A DNA stretch of 7,831 nucleotides from Bacillota bacterium (lineage in GTDB: Bacteria; Bacillota; Clostridia; Peptostreptococcales; Anaerovoracaceae). The stretch covers positions 1 through 7,831 of the forward strand of contig JAFRLD010000185.1 of assembly GCA_017431395.1 (NCBI GenBank), given 5' to 3'. Positions 1-6,674 of this stretch are shown here, piece by piece; the stretch's first letter is position 1; each line of letters begins with the position of its first letter. The notes below the pieces were generated by a model. The model saw only the letters and a list, made by a program, of their open reading frames with translations, had not been told where the DNA came from and searched no databases. The position numbers and the translations under genes were made by a program.

Positions 1-395
1 TCCCGGCGGCCATCCAGCCGCGACCCGGTCCAGGCTCCGATCCCTCCGCCGATCTGCAGCGCCGATCCGGCCCGGCCGACGGAGCCGCCGGTCAGATAAG
101 CCAGGCAGGTGCTCAGGAAAATGAGGGGCGCGATCCAGGGAGAGACGGGCTTGTTTTCCTGAACCAAGCGAAACAGAGCGCCCGTGGACAGGTCTTTATC
201 CCCGAGAATGCCATCATATAGAAATACGATCAGAAGACCGGCTGCCGGCAGCAGGTACAGCAGGGCCGGCTGGCCCAGGCGGGTCTGATCACAAATTTGG
301 GTACAGGCATAAAAAAGAACGCAGGCACCCCCGCCTAGAAGACCGATCAGGACGCTTGCCAGTAAGGCATGCAGCAGGGAGTTCCGATCATCCAC
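1..395 (-). CDS. ClC-family anion channel/transporter, N-terminal part (runs off left edge)
   Basis: Membrane protein of the ClC chloride channel/antiporter family; only the first 131 residues are in the window. Translating the minus strand from GTG 395 gives an open frame to the edge. It has a hydrophobic helix at about residues 8-34, a second at 43-60, and the family signature GGSVGRAGSALQIGG at 103-117, preceded by a helix (residues 87-102) of the kind seen before this motif in clostridial ClC proteins. In most ClC proteins the signature reads GREGP or GREGA, and its Glu is the gating/proton-coupling residue; here it is Ala109 (codon GCC at 71-69). The GSGIP-like anion-selectivity motif is not evident upstream; GDKDLS (65-70) sits roughly where it would be expected. 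GTG 395 is chosen because a G-rich stretch lies just upstream and it overlaps the end of the preceding gene by 8 bases, suggesting translational coupling. GTG 404 is the alternative. Family assignment is firm; substrate (chloride, fluoride or other) is unknown. Confidence 0.82.
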   Translation of the reverse strand, partial: MDDRNSLLHALLASVLIGLLGGGACVLFYACTQICDQTRLGQPALLYLLPAAGLLIVFLYDGILGDKDLSTGALFRLVQENKPVSPWIAPLIFLSTCLAYLTGGSVGRAGSALQIGGGIGAWTGSRLDGRR

Positions 396-756
396 TTCGC
401 CCACCCCATCTCTTCGGAGGTTTGAGGTTCGCGCGCTTCGTCCGGCGGGCGGATCCCGCAGCTGCGCCTGAAGCGGCCGCAGAGGATCTCGAGCCGGTGC
501 CGCTTCGCTGCCCGGCAGGAGAATCCTTGGCCGGTTTCGAGCCGGTGCCGTTTCCTCCACTCTGCCCGGCTTCCTTGCCCGGATGCCGGCGCACCGTGCG
601 GTCGCCGGAGGTTTTCGCTACCGGCTGGGCGGACTTGTAGTAATGCGGGCAGTCGGTTTTGTGGCAGTCGCGTTCGGGATCGGCATGGAGACAGCGCTCT
701 CCAGCCTTTGCGCAATAAGCCCAATCTTCTTTGTCTGATACGAAAGCTCTGCTCAT
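388..756 (-). CDS. Small Cys/His-rich protein with basic low-complexity tail, function unknown
   Basis: A 122-residue soluble protein that I do not recognise. The N-terminal 40 residues contain four cysteines (15, 22, 31, 36) and three histidines (24, 32, 38), including CHKTDCPHYY (31-40), which could form a metal-binding knuckle; this is inference. Residues 45-122 are a Gly/Ser/Ala/Lys/Arg-rich, probably disordered tail with no hydrophobic segment, ending in a basic stretch (RRTKRANLKPPKR). ATG 756 is chosen over the longer ATG 816 because AAGGGGG (768-762) sits 5 bases upstream of it, and because ATG 816 falls inside the -35 of the likely promoter. The gene is first in a minus-strand unit and overlaps the ClC gene by 8 bases, so the two products may work together, for example as an accessory or regulatory partner. 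Codon use in the tail is very GC-rich, so several other frames are open by chance. Confidence 0.7.
   Translation of the reverse strand: MSRAFVSDKEDWAYCAKAGERCLHADPERDCHKTDCPHYYKSAQPVAKTSGDRTVRRHPGKEAGQSGGNGTGSKPAKDSPAGQRSGTGSRSSAAASGAAAGSARRTKRANLKPPKRWGGRSG
489..550 (-). repeat. Short direct repeat in the tail of the Cys/His-rich gene
   Basis: The 14-base sequence tcgagccggtgccg occurs at 489-502 and again at 537-550, 48 bases (16 codons) apart and in the same reading frame. Each copy encodes a GTGS unit of the low-complexity tail. It points to internal duplication or slippage in the disordered part of the protein rather than to a mobile element. Confidence 0.6.
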
Positions 757-761
757 GAGGT

Positions 762-768
762 CCCCCTT
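762..768 (-). promoter_or_regulatory. Ribosome binding site that decides the start of the Cys/His-rich gene
   Basis: On the minus strand AAGGGGG (768-762) lies 5 bases before ATG 756. No comparable site precedes the alternative ATG 816, so this site fixes the start at 756. Confidence 0.65.
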
Positions 769-787
769 CCGGAAAATAACTGATTCC

Positions 788-816
788 ATTGTAAATGAAA
801 GCGACTTAAGAAGCAA
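788..816 (-). promoter_or_regulatory. Putative sigma-A promoter for the minus-strand Cys/His-rich and ClC genes
   Basis: On the minus strand TTGCTT (816-811) is followed after 17 bases by TACAAT (793-788). Both hexamers match consensus at four or five positions, and the spacing is optimal. Transcription would start near 781, leaving a leader of about 25 bases before ATG 756. It is back to back with the plus-strand promoter at 822-850, so the two could compete for polymerase. Confidence 0.55.
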
Positions 817-821
817 ACGTG

Positions 822-850
822 TTGTTGGAAGTGGAATTTTCTGTTATGAT
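822..850 (+). promoter_or_regulatory. Sigma-A promoter with extended -10 for the repeat protein/acyltransferase unit
   Basis: TTGTTG (822-827), a 17-base spacer and TATGAT (845-850), with TGT immediately before the -10 (842-844) giving an extended -10 element. A start near 857 would leave a leader of about 40 bases before ATG 898. The surrounding DNA is AT-rich compared with the genes on either side. Confidence 0.65.
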
Positions 851-897
851 ACAGGGTAGAGATAAAAGAACAGACTTTTTTATGAAGGTATAGATAG

Positions 898-1542
898 ATG
901 AGCGTAGGAAAAAAAGCAATAATCGCATTGATCACCCTGATCGTACTTGCGGCGGGGATCATCAGTATGTATGCATACTACCATATGAAGATCGACTGGA
1001 TGCGGGCTGCCGCCGTACAGTCGATGCGGGAGAGCGTCGATCTGGCGGATTACGGGAAGAAGGAACAGAAAAAGATCAATAAAGCCCTGGACGCCGGGGA
1101 GGAACAGATCATGGTCAGCGACCGGCAGTATGAGATCGACATGATCACGACGGAGGTCGAGAGCACGATCAGCGAGATCCCGACGATCAAAGACCGGCAA
1201 AAGGCCGGGCGAAAGAAGCTGAAGAAGCTGGCGTCGCTGGATGATTACCGGGAAGCCGAACGAAAAGAAGTCAAAAGCATCCTGGACAAATTCAAGAAAA
1301 AGATCAACAAAGAAACCGACAAGAAGGAAATCGATAAACTCGTGAAGGAAGCAGACCGGCGGATCGCCAAGATCAAGACCGACGAAGAGCTGGACGCAGA
1401 GGAAGAGGCCGCAAGACAGGCTTACTTAGAACAGCTGCGCCGGGAGGCTGAGGCGAAGGCGAAGGCCGAGGCCGAGAAGAAAAAGAAAGAAGCAGCCAAG
1501 AACGATAAGAAGTCAAAGAAAAAGGGTAAATCAGGAGAGTAA
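898..1542 (+). CDS. Membrane-anchored Lys/Glu-rich coiled-coil protein with two 46-residue repeats, function unknown
   Basis: A 214-residue protein with an uncleaved-looking N-terminal hydrophobic anchor (about residues 7-28, preceded by KK) and a charged extracytoplasmic region; the topology is inferred. Residues 51-96 and 116-161 form two ungapped repeats that both begin DY and share a spaced pattern of E, K, LD, I, EID, E, I, I and T. Residues 162-214 are a highly charged helix of Glu/Ala/Lys ending in a lysine-rich tail (KKSKKKGK). Short helical repeats of this kind occur in bacterial surface proteins, but I do not recognise a named family. GAAGG (884-888), 9 bases upstream, supports ATG 898. 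It is the first gene of a two-gene unit, 7 bases ahead of an acyltransferase, which suggests a job at the cell envelope. The basic tail could bind anionic wall polymers; that is speculation. Confidence 0.85.
   Translation: MSVGKKAIIALITLIVLAAGIISMYAYYHMKIDWMRAAAVQSMRESVDLADYGKKEQKKINKALDAGEEQIMVSDRQYEIDMITTEVESTISEIPTIKDRQKAGRKKLKKLASLDDYREAERKEVKSILDKFKKKINKETDKKEIDKLVKEADRRIAKIKTDEELDAEEEAARQAYLEQLRREAEAKAKAEAEKKKKEAAKNDKKSKKKGKSGE
1048..1380 (+). repeat. Two degenerate 46-residue repeats inside the membrane-anchored protein
   Basis: Copy 1 is at 1048-1185 (residues 51-96) and copy 2 at 1243-1380 (residues 116-161), offset by 65 codons. Aligned without gaps, I count 14 identical positions of 46: D1, Y2, E6, K8, L14, D15, I21, E29, I30, D31, E36, I41, I44 and T46. 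Most other hydrophobic positions are conservative. The DNA has diverged, so this is an old duplication. Confidence 0.65.
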
Positions 1543-1549
1543 GCAGGAG

Positions 1550-2584
1550 ATGGAGGAAGAAAGAATCTATATCGATCAATTCGCATGGACCAGGATCCTG
1601 GCCTGCTTTTGCGTGATCCTACTGAATTCGCTCTATGCAGGAAACGGGTATTTCGAGGCGAGCATGACCCCGGGTGAGGTGGTCTGGACAAAACTCATGG
1701 AGAATTCGCTCATGTGGGCGATGCCGACCTTCCTGATGATCACAGGAGCCCTTCTGATGGACCCTGCACGGGAGCTGCCGCTGAAGAAACTGTTCGGGAA
1801 ATATCTGCGGCGGGTCGTATTGGCACTGGTCTGCTTCACGCTGATCTGCCAGATCCTCGGCTATAAGATGGAGGGTGAGGAAACGATCCTGAGCGGATGG
1901 CTCCTGGACCTGCTGAACGGAACGAGCTGGGCACATATGTGGTATCTGTATCTGGTGATCGGCCTGTATCTGATGATGCCTTTTTACCGGATGATCGCCC
2001 AGAAAGCGGACGAGACCCAGATGGACTACCTGATCCTGGTGCTCATCGTGTTCACTTCGATCGTGCCGGCCATCGAGTCACTCGGGGTCGGGATCGGATT
2101 CTATATTCCGACGATGCTGGTGTATCCGGTATATACGATCCTCGGATACCGTCTGTTCAGCCGGCCGATCCGGCCGATCCTGGCGGTCTGCCTGCTGGTG
2201 TTCTGCACGCTGGCGATCCTGGCCCTGACCTGGATGCGGTACGGGACGGATGCGCTCGCTGCGTTCGATACGGATTCCGGCAACCAGCTGGACATCCTGA
2301 CCAGCTATTCTTCGATCCTGGTCATCGGACAGACGGCGGGTCTGTTCTCGCTCCTGAACCGGATCAAGACCCCGGTGGCGGAGCTTGGCAGGGCTGCGGA
2401 CGAGAGCACCTTCGGCATCTACCTGATGCACATGATCGGGATCCACATGATCATGTGGTGGGCGAACCTTAACCCGTACTGGTACGGGCCGTTCACGTTT
2501 ATCCTTATGGCGGCAGTGCTGTTCATGGTCTGCTTCGGGATCACCTGGCTCATCCGCAAGATCCCCAAGGTAGACCTGCTGTGA
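1550..2584 (+). CDS. Acyltransferase-3 family integral membrane protein with Asn in place of the conserved His
   Basis: A 344-residue polytopic protein with about ten predicted helices. It fits the acyltransferase-3 family (PF01757), which transfers acyl groups, often acetyl, onto cell-surface sugars or peptidoglycan. The N-terminus IDQFAWTRILACFCVILLNS (8-27) matches the family's first helix, where an Arg is followed 11 residues later by an almost invariant His. Here Arg15 is present but the second residue is Asn26 (AAT at 1625-1627, one base from CAT). Other family-like parts are the second helix MWAMPTFLMITGALLMD (residues 55-71) and the C-terminal FGIYLMHMIGIHMIMWW, close to the usual s-IYLiH motif. 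ATG 1550 follows the previous stop by 7 bases, with GGAGAG (1534-1539) at 10 bases as the likely ribosome site. An intrinsic terminator lies 45 bases downstream. The family is fairly sure; the substrate is unknown, and catalytic activity is uncertain given Asn26. Confidence 0.83.
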   Translation: MEEERIYIDQFAWTRILACFCVILLNSLYAGNGYFEASMTPGEVVWTKLMENSLMWAMPTFLMITGALLMDPARELPLKKLFGKYLRRVVLALVCFTLICQILGYKMEGEETILSGWLLDLLNGTSWAHMWYLYLVIGLYLMMPFYRMIAQKADETQMDYLILVLIVFTSIVPAIESLGVGIGFYIPTMLVYPVYTILGYRLFSRPIRPILAVCLLVFCTLAILALTWMRYGTDALAAFDTDSGNQLDILTSYSSILVIGQTAGLFSLLNRIKTPVAELGRAADESTFGIYLMHMIGIHMIMWWANLNPYWYGPFTFILMAAVLFMVCFGITWLIRKIPKVDLL

Positions 2585-2628
2585 CCGGCGGCCGATGCCC
2601 CCGTTTTAAAAAGGCAATAACCCCTTCT

Positions 2629-2654
2629 GGTGCAGTTTATTCTGCACCTTTTTT
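2629..2654 (+). terminator. Intrinsic terminator of the repeat protein/acyltransferase unit
   Basis: A perfect 7-bp stem, ggtgcag (2629-2635) with ctgcacc (2642-2648), a 6-base loop and a run of six T (2649-2654). It lies 45 bases after the acyltransferase stop and ahead of the ftsH promoter, so it separates the two transcription units. Confidence 0.88.
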
Positions 2655-2688
2655 CATGAAACTTTCACAAAAAACCCATGCACGGTCG

Positions 2689-2717
2689 TTGAAAAGATGG
2701 TGGTTGCATGGTAGAAT
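2689..2717 (+). promoter_or_regulatory. Strong sigma-A promoter of ftsH
   Basis: TTGAAA (2689-2694), 17-base spacer, TAGAAT (2712-2717) with an extended TGG before the -10 (2709-2711). The predicted start is near 2724, giving a leader of about 40 bases. The in-frame ATG at 2708 lies inside this promoter, upstream of the transcript start, so it cannot be the translation start from this promoter. Confidence 0.72.
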
Positions 2718-2750
2718 TAGAGTGCATTTTTGTAGATTATCACAAAAACT

Positions 2751-2755
2751 GGAGG
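2751..2755 (+). promoter_or_regulatory. Ribosome binding site selecting the TTG start of ftsH
   Basis: GGAGG at 2751-2755 lies 9 bases before TTG 2765. No such site precedes ATG 2708. The resulting N-terminus, [13 protein letters not shown], matches the short cytoplasmic lead into the first membrane helix usual in FtsH. Confidence 0.8.
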
Positions 2756-2764
2756 AAAGGGATT

Positions 2765-5029
2765 TTGAACAAACGTGGTAGAAATATAACCGTATGGATC
2801 GTCATATTCGCATTGGTGATCGGTTTCATATGGTTTTTTAATCTGGATACTGAAACGCCTATGAAAGAGGTCAAGGAATCCACGATGATCGGCTACCTCA
2901 AGAGCTATGAGGTCGAGAGCGTCCGGGTGGAGGAGACGAAGATCACGGCGGAGCTGAAATCCGGAGAAACGGTCTACACCTACGTCAACAGCGCGGTGGA
3001 CATGAGCTTCATCTATGAGGACTATATCATGCCGCAGGTCAAAGACGGGGGACTGAAGCTGTCGAGCCCGGCGCCAAAGAAGGAGTCCATCTGGATCAGC
3101 TTGCTTCCGACGTTGATCATGGTCGGTCTCATGGTGTTCCTGTTCTGGTTCATCATGCAGCAGCAAGGGGGCGGTGGCAAGGCCATGTCCTTTGGCAAAA
3201 GCAGGGCCAAGCTTCAGAAAGGCGACCAGAAAAAGATCACCTTTGATGATGTGGCCGGCCTGAAAGAAGAGAAGGAAGAACTCGAGGAGATCGTTGATTT
3301 CCTGAAGCATCCGGCGAAGTACAACAGCCTGGGGGCGCGGATCCCGAAAGGTATCCTGCTCGTCGGCCCGCCGGGAACCGGTAAGACATACATTTCGAAG
3401 GCGACGGCGGGAGAAGCCGGCGTACCGTTCTTCACCATCAGCGGTTCTGATTTCGTAGAGATGTTCGTCGGCGTCGGCGCTTCCCGTGTCAGGGACATGT
3501 TCGATCAGGCCAAGAAGAACGCTCCGTGTATCGTCTTCATCGATGAGATCGATGCTGTCGGACGTAAGCGTGGCGCAGGCCTTGGCGGCGGACACGATGA
3601 GAGAGAGCAGACGTTGAACCAGCTGCTCGTTGAGATGGACGGATTCGCGGAGAATTCCGGGATCATTATCCTGGCGGCGACCAACCGTCCGGACGTACTG
3701 GATCCGGCACTGCTCAGACCGGGCAGATTTGACCGGCAGATCGTCATTGGCATTCCGGATATCGTTGGAAGAGAAGAGATCTTCCGCGTCCATTCGAAGA
3801 ACAAGCCGCTGGATCCCAGCGTGGACCTTAAGGTGCTGGCCAGAAGGACTCCTGGCTTCACCCCGGCAGATATAGAGAACATGCTCAATGAAGCGGCGCT
3901 GCTGGCCGCGCGCAGAAACGGCATCCAGATCCGCATGGACGAGATCGAGGAAGCCATCACGAAGGTCATCGCAGGACCGGAGAAGAAGAGCCGCGTGATC
4001 AACGATGCAGAGCGCAAGCTGACGGCATTCCATGAAGCGGGACACGCTGTCGTGGCCCACTGCCTGCCGAAGACGGATCCGGTGCACCAGATCACCATCA
4101 TTCCGAGAGGCATGGCCGGCGGATTCACCATGACCCTGCCGGAGGAGGATAAGAGCTACGGCACGAAGGAAGGGATGCGTGAGATGATCATCCATCTGCT
4201 GGGCGGCCGTGTGGCAGAGCAGCTGACACTGGATGACATCAGTACCGGTGCGAGCAACGATATCCAGCGGGCAACGGAAGTGGCCAGAGAGATGGTCACC
4301 AAGTACGGCTTCAGCGAGAAGCTCGGCCCGGTCAACTACAGTTCTTCGGATGAGGTCTTCCTGGGCAAGGATTTCTCCACCAGACAGAATTACTCCGAAG
4401 AGACAGCGAATGAGATCGACGAAGAGATCAAGGCCATCATCGAAGAAGCCTACGATGCGGCGACAGCGATCCTTGAGGAGCATATGGAACAGCTTACGGC
4501 GGTAGCCGAAGGCCTGCTCGCTGTCGAGACCCTTGACAGAGAGCAGTTCATCCAGCTGTTCAACGGAGAGAAGACCCCGCAGGAGCTGAACGAGGACCTA
4601 AAGGGCAAGATGGAAGAGATCGCGGAGAAGAACAAGCAGGAAGCCCGCGAGGCGAAGAAGATCCGCCGGCAGAAGGAACGCGAGGAGCGTGAAGCTGCGG
4701 AGCGAAAGAAGCTGGAGGATCTGGAGGCGTCCATCGAGGAGCAGGGGCGCAACGCCCGGTTCAAGCCAAAGGTCATGACCTATGACGATGTGACCATGAC
4801 ACCGAAACCGCTGAAGAGGGTAAAGCCTAAGGCAGAGGAGCCGGAGGATCCGGAAGAGCCAGAGGAACTGGAAGACGAGATCCTGGAGGACGAAGAGGTT
4901 CTGGACGAAGAGGTCCTCGAAGATGAGGAACTGCCCGAAGAGATCCCGGATGCGGAGATCGAGCCGGCAGAGGAAGAATCTGCAGAAGAGGAACCGGAAG
5001 AAGATACAGAGGGGAATGATCGCAAGTGA
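2765..5029 (+). CDS. ftsH: ATP-dependent zinc metalloprotease FtsH with long acidic C-terminal extension
   Basis: Membrane-bound AAA+ protease that unfolds and degrades misfolded membrane proteins and selected regulators. It is 754 residues from TTG 2765. Membrane helices are at about 8-25 and 111-131, flanking an extracytoplasmic domain. The AAA+ module has Walker A GPPGTGKT (201-208), pore loop FVGVG (234-238), Walker B IVFIDEID (256-263) and the second region of homology with RPGRFDR (318-324, arginine fingers). The protease domain has the zinc site HEAGH (423-427), with Asp499 in STGASNDI as the likely third ligand. All catalytic residues are intact. The family is usually about 600-670 residues. 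Here residues from about 612 form a charged coiled coil (to about 660), a basic linker, then an Asp/Glu/Pro-rich tail (690-750) with repeated LEDE/VLDEE units. The gene has its own promoter and overlaps the next gene by 4 bases. Function is very sure; the role of the tail is unknown. Confidence 0.97.
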   Translation: MNKRGRNITVWIVIFALVIGFIWFFNLDTETPMKEVKESTMIGYLKSYEVESVRVEETKITAELKSGETVYTYVNSAVDMSFIYEDYIMPQVKDGGLKLSSPAPKKESIWISLLPTLIMVGLMVFLFWFIMQQQGGGGKAMSFGKSRAKLQKGDQKKITFDDVAGLKEEKEELEEIVDFLKHPAKYNSLGARIPKGILLVGPPGTGKTYISKATAGEAGVPFFTISGSDFVEMFVGVGASRVRDMFDQAKKNAPCIVFIDEIDAVGRKRGAGLGGGHDEREQTLNQLLVEMDGFAENSGIIILAATNRPDVLDPALLRPGRFDRQIVIGIPDIVGREEIFRVHSKNKPLDPSVDLKVLARRTPGFTPADIENMLNEAALLAARRNGIQIRMDEIEEAITKVIAGPEKKSRVINDAERKLTAFHEAGHAVVAHCLPKTDPVHQITIIPRGMAGGFTMTLPEEDKSYGTKEGMREMIIHLLGGRVAEQLTLDDISTGASNDIQRATEVAREMVTKYGFSEKLGPVNYSSSDEVFLGKDFSTRQNYSEETANEIDEEIKAIIEEAYDAATAILEEHMEQLTAVAEGLLAVETLDREQFIQLFNGEKTPQELNEDLKGKMEEIAEKNKQEAREAKKIRRQKEREEREAAERKKLEDLEASIEEQGRNARFKPKVMTYDDVTMTPKPLKRVKPKAEEPEDPEEPEELEDEILEDEEVLDEEVLEDEELPEEIPDAEIEPAEEESAEEEPEEDTEGNDRK
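4868..4945 (+). repeat. Acidic short-repeat tract in the FtsH tail
   Basis: Codons for residues 702-727 of FtsH form degenerate five- to six-residue units ([26 protein letters not shown]). The DNA units resemble each other (gaagacgag, gaggacgaagag, gacgaagag), suggesting expansion by slippage. The encoded segment is strongly negative and likely disordered or a single charged helix. Confidence 0.55.
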
Positions 5030-6591
5030 AAGTTATCGTAGAAGACTGCCTTAAACTGGACGCGTTCGAAAACGCGCAGGTGGCTGCCGGGAAAACGGAG
5101 CTGGACAATGAAGTCAGGAGCGTTTCCGTTTTAGACGCGGCTTCCGGCAAGGAGCTGAAGACGGAGAAAGCGCAGATCCTGCTGACCAGTTTCGCAGGTG
5201 TCCGGGAAGATGCGGACGCGCAGTGCGAGCTGATCCGGCAGGCGGCGAAACAGGACTGTGCCGCACTGGCGGTGTACCGGGTCGGACAGGGCCAGGCGAT
5301 CAGGAAACTGGACCGCCGGGTCATAGCGGCTGCGAATGAGGTGGACCTGCCTTTGCTGATCATGCCCGAGACCGCAGCGTATTCCGCGGCGATCACATCT
5401 GTGATGGACCGGGTGCTGTACGGGGACAATTTCCGGAACAGCCTGATCAGCAACACGATCTTTCACCTGCTGAATTTCGAGAAGCACAGCAATTTCCAGT
5501 CGGCCGTCAAGGAGGCTGCCATCAATAATGATTTCCAGCTGATCCTTCTTAGCGAGGATTTCAACCCGGTGCTGACCATTGAGACGAGGCACCAGGCGAC
5601 CATCCAGGACGCGATCCGGCTCGGCAAAGAGCGGGGCGTCGAGGCGGATTCCAGGGTCTACACGATGATCGATGTCAATGGTGTGCTGACCTACTGGGGC
5701 CCGGTCACCATCGGCAGCGAGAAATATTATATGTTCATCGTGGACAACGAGGATTCCTATACCGCCGGCGAGATCACGAAACTGGCGGAGATCATCCGTC
5801 TCGCTATGGGCATGTGGAAGTATACGCCGGAGAGGGATGCCCGGTCAGAGTTCATCAAGGCACTGATCCGGGGCAACAAGTCTTTGGCCTATACTCTGCA
5901 GGAGGAAGCGAAGATCGACGGGGCGGATATCGTCTGCGTGTTCTTTTCAAAAGGGATCGATAAGGACGTTGAGGGCCAGCTCTTCGCAGATTTCGAGAAG
6001 AAGACCGAGCTGGAGATCCTGAAGATCACCGAGAGCGACGAGACCTACGGGATGATCCTGAACGTCGGGGACGAAACCCTGCGGATGCAGCAGCAGAACG
6101 ACTGCGTGACGCTGTTCAATAAGATGAAGGCGGGCCGCAAAGGCAGGATCTTCCACGTGACCGGCATCGGAAGCATCGAAGTCGCGGCGGACGGATACAA
6201 GCTGATCAACGAAAGCTGGTCGTTCGTGCAGAACGTCTTCCCATACAAGCGCGTATTCACCAAGTATGAGCTGGCGCTCGTATCGAACTGCATCAATATC
6301 CAGATCCAGGGCGGGTTCGTCAAGAAGAATTATGTGGAACTTCTGGAGCCGTTCAAGGAGGCGACCGACCACAAAGGCAGGCAGCTCCTGGATACGCTGG
6401 AGACGTTCGTGCTTGACGCGGGAATGAACAGCGGCAAGACGGCCGAGTTCATGGACATCCATACGAATACGGTCCAGTACCGGCTAAAGAAGATCAACGA
6501 GATGCTCGGGGTGGAGATCACAGGCAACCGGGTCATCCCGGGCCTGACCATGGCACTGGCGCTGAAGCGGCTGGAGCGGGCGGTCAGTTAG
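5026..6591 (+). CDS. PucR/CdaR-family transcriptional regulator
   Basis: A 521-residue cytoplasmic DNA-binding regulator. Residues 1-130 resemble the PucR N-terminal domain (PF07905): an opening [19 protein letters not shown], then VRSVSVLDA (30-38) and ILLTS (51-55). Residues 150-440 form a middle region that may be GAF- or GGDEF-like and sense a ligand. Residues 452-516 carry the PucR C-terminal helix-turn-helix (PF13556), with LLDTLETFV, then [19 protein letters not shown] (472-490). Family members control catabolism of purines, sugar acids or amino acids; the inducer here is not apparent. The GTG start overlaps the ftsH stop in GTGA (5026-5029). AGAGGGG (5008-5014) is a likely ribosome site, and no separate promoter is seen, so it should be transcribed and translated with ftsH. 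glyA lies 83 bases downstream, and a perfect palindrome in that gap is a candidate binding site. Family is confident; target genes are inferred. Confidence 0.9.
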   Translation: MKVIVEDCLKLDAFENAQVAAGKTELDNEVRSVSVLDAASGKELKTEKAQILLTSFAGVREDADAQCELIRQAAKQDCAALAVYRVGQGQAIRKLDRRVIAAANEVDLPLLIMPETAAYSAAITSVMDRVLYGDNFRNSLISNTIFHLLNFEKHSNFQSAVKEAAINNDFQLILLSEDFNPVLTIETRHQATIQDAIRLGKERGVEADSRVYTMIDVNGVLTYWGPVTIGSEKYYMFIVDNEDSYTAGEITKLAEIIRLAMGMWKYTPERDARSEFIKALIRGNKSLAYTLQEEAKIDGADIVCVFFSKGIDKDVEGQLFADFEKKTELEILKITESDETYGMILNVGDETLRMQQQNDCVTLFNKMKAGRKGRIFHVTGIGSIEVAADGYKLINESWSFVQNVFPYKRVFTKYELALVSNCINIQIQGGFVKKNYVELLEPFKEATDHKGRQLLDTLETFVLDAGMNSGKTAEFMDIHTNTVQYRLKKINEMLGVEITGNRVIPGLTMALALKRLERAVS

Positions 6592-6600
6592 GGGCCCGAT

Positions 6601-6623
6601 GCAAAGGCTGGACCAGCCTTTGC
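6601..6623. promoter_or_regulatory. Perfect 11-bp inverted repeat upstream of glyA (candidate operator or hairpin)
   Basis: gcaaaggctgg (6601-6611), a central a (6612), then ccagcctttgc (6613-6623): eleven perfectly paired bases per arm about a single base. As RNA it would form a 10-bp stem with a 3-base loop. No T-run follows (the next bases are gaccatattatta), so it is a poor intrinsic terminator. It could be a dimeric operator, possibly for the neighbouring PucR protein, or a hairpin that shapes readthrough into glyA. TATTAT (6629-6634) just after it could serve as a -10, in which case the palindrome would overlap the promoter, but no good -35 is visible. Confidence 0.6.
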
Positions 6624-6674
6624 GACCATATTATTAAGTCCATTATTGTCAAGTATTCATATAAGGAGCGTAAT

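Noticed and set aside
347..724. An alternative 125-codon minus-strand frame overlapping the Cys/His-rich gene, containing ATG 391 in an ATGA overlap
   Set aside because: ATG 391 leads only to 14 codons before a stop at 347. The ClC frame instead uses GTG 395, which gives clear family similarity. The longer frame is Arg/Pro-rich noise in GC-rich DNA.
2160..2181. Tandem cggccgatc repeat in the acyltransferase gene
   Set aside because: Only two 9-base copies encoding RPIRPI in a membrane loop; in GC-rich coding DNA this is not noteworthy.
1897..2472. A 191-codon plus-strand frame inside the acyltransferase gene
   Set aside because: The composition is rich in Asp/Pro/Gly/Arg, typical of an out-of-frame reading, while the main frame gives coherent membrane helices.
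2581..2781. A 66-codon plus-strand frame between the acyltransferase gene and ftsH
   Set aside because: It runs through the terminator and the ftsH promoter and lacks a ribosome site.
2717..4483. A 588-codon open frame on the minus strand opposite ftsH
   Set aside because: It is an antisense shadow of a GC-rich gene: its His/Asp/Arg/Leu-rich composition resembles no family, it has no promoter of its own, and ftsH beneath it has all its catalytic motifs.
4780..5025. A serine-rich minus-strand frame opposite the FtsH tail
   Set aside because: It is the reverse complement of GAG/GAA/GAT-rich DNA; polyserine here is a by-product of the acidic repeat.
6592..6597. gggccc palindrome directly after the regulator stop
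   Set aside because: Six bases is within chance expectation for GC-rich DNA.
6592..6674. Glycine riboswitch or other structured leader before glyA
   Set aside because: The 83-base gap is too short for a glycine riboswitch and shows no conserved aptamer core, only the palindrome and a possible -10.
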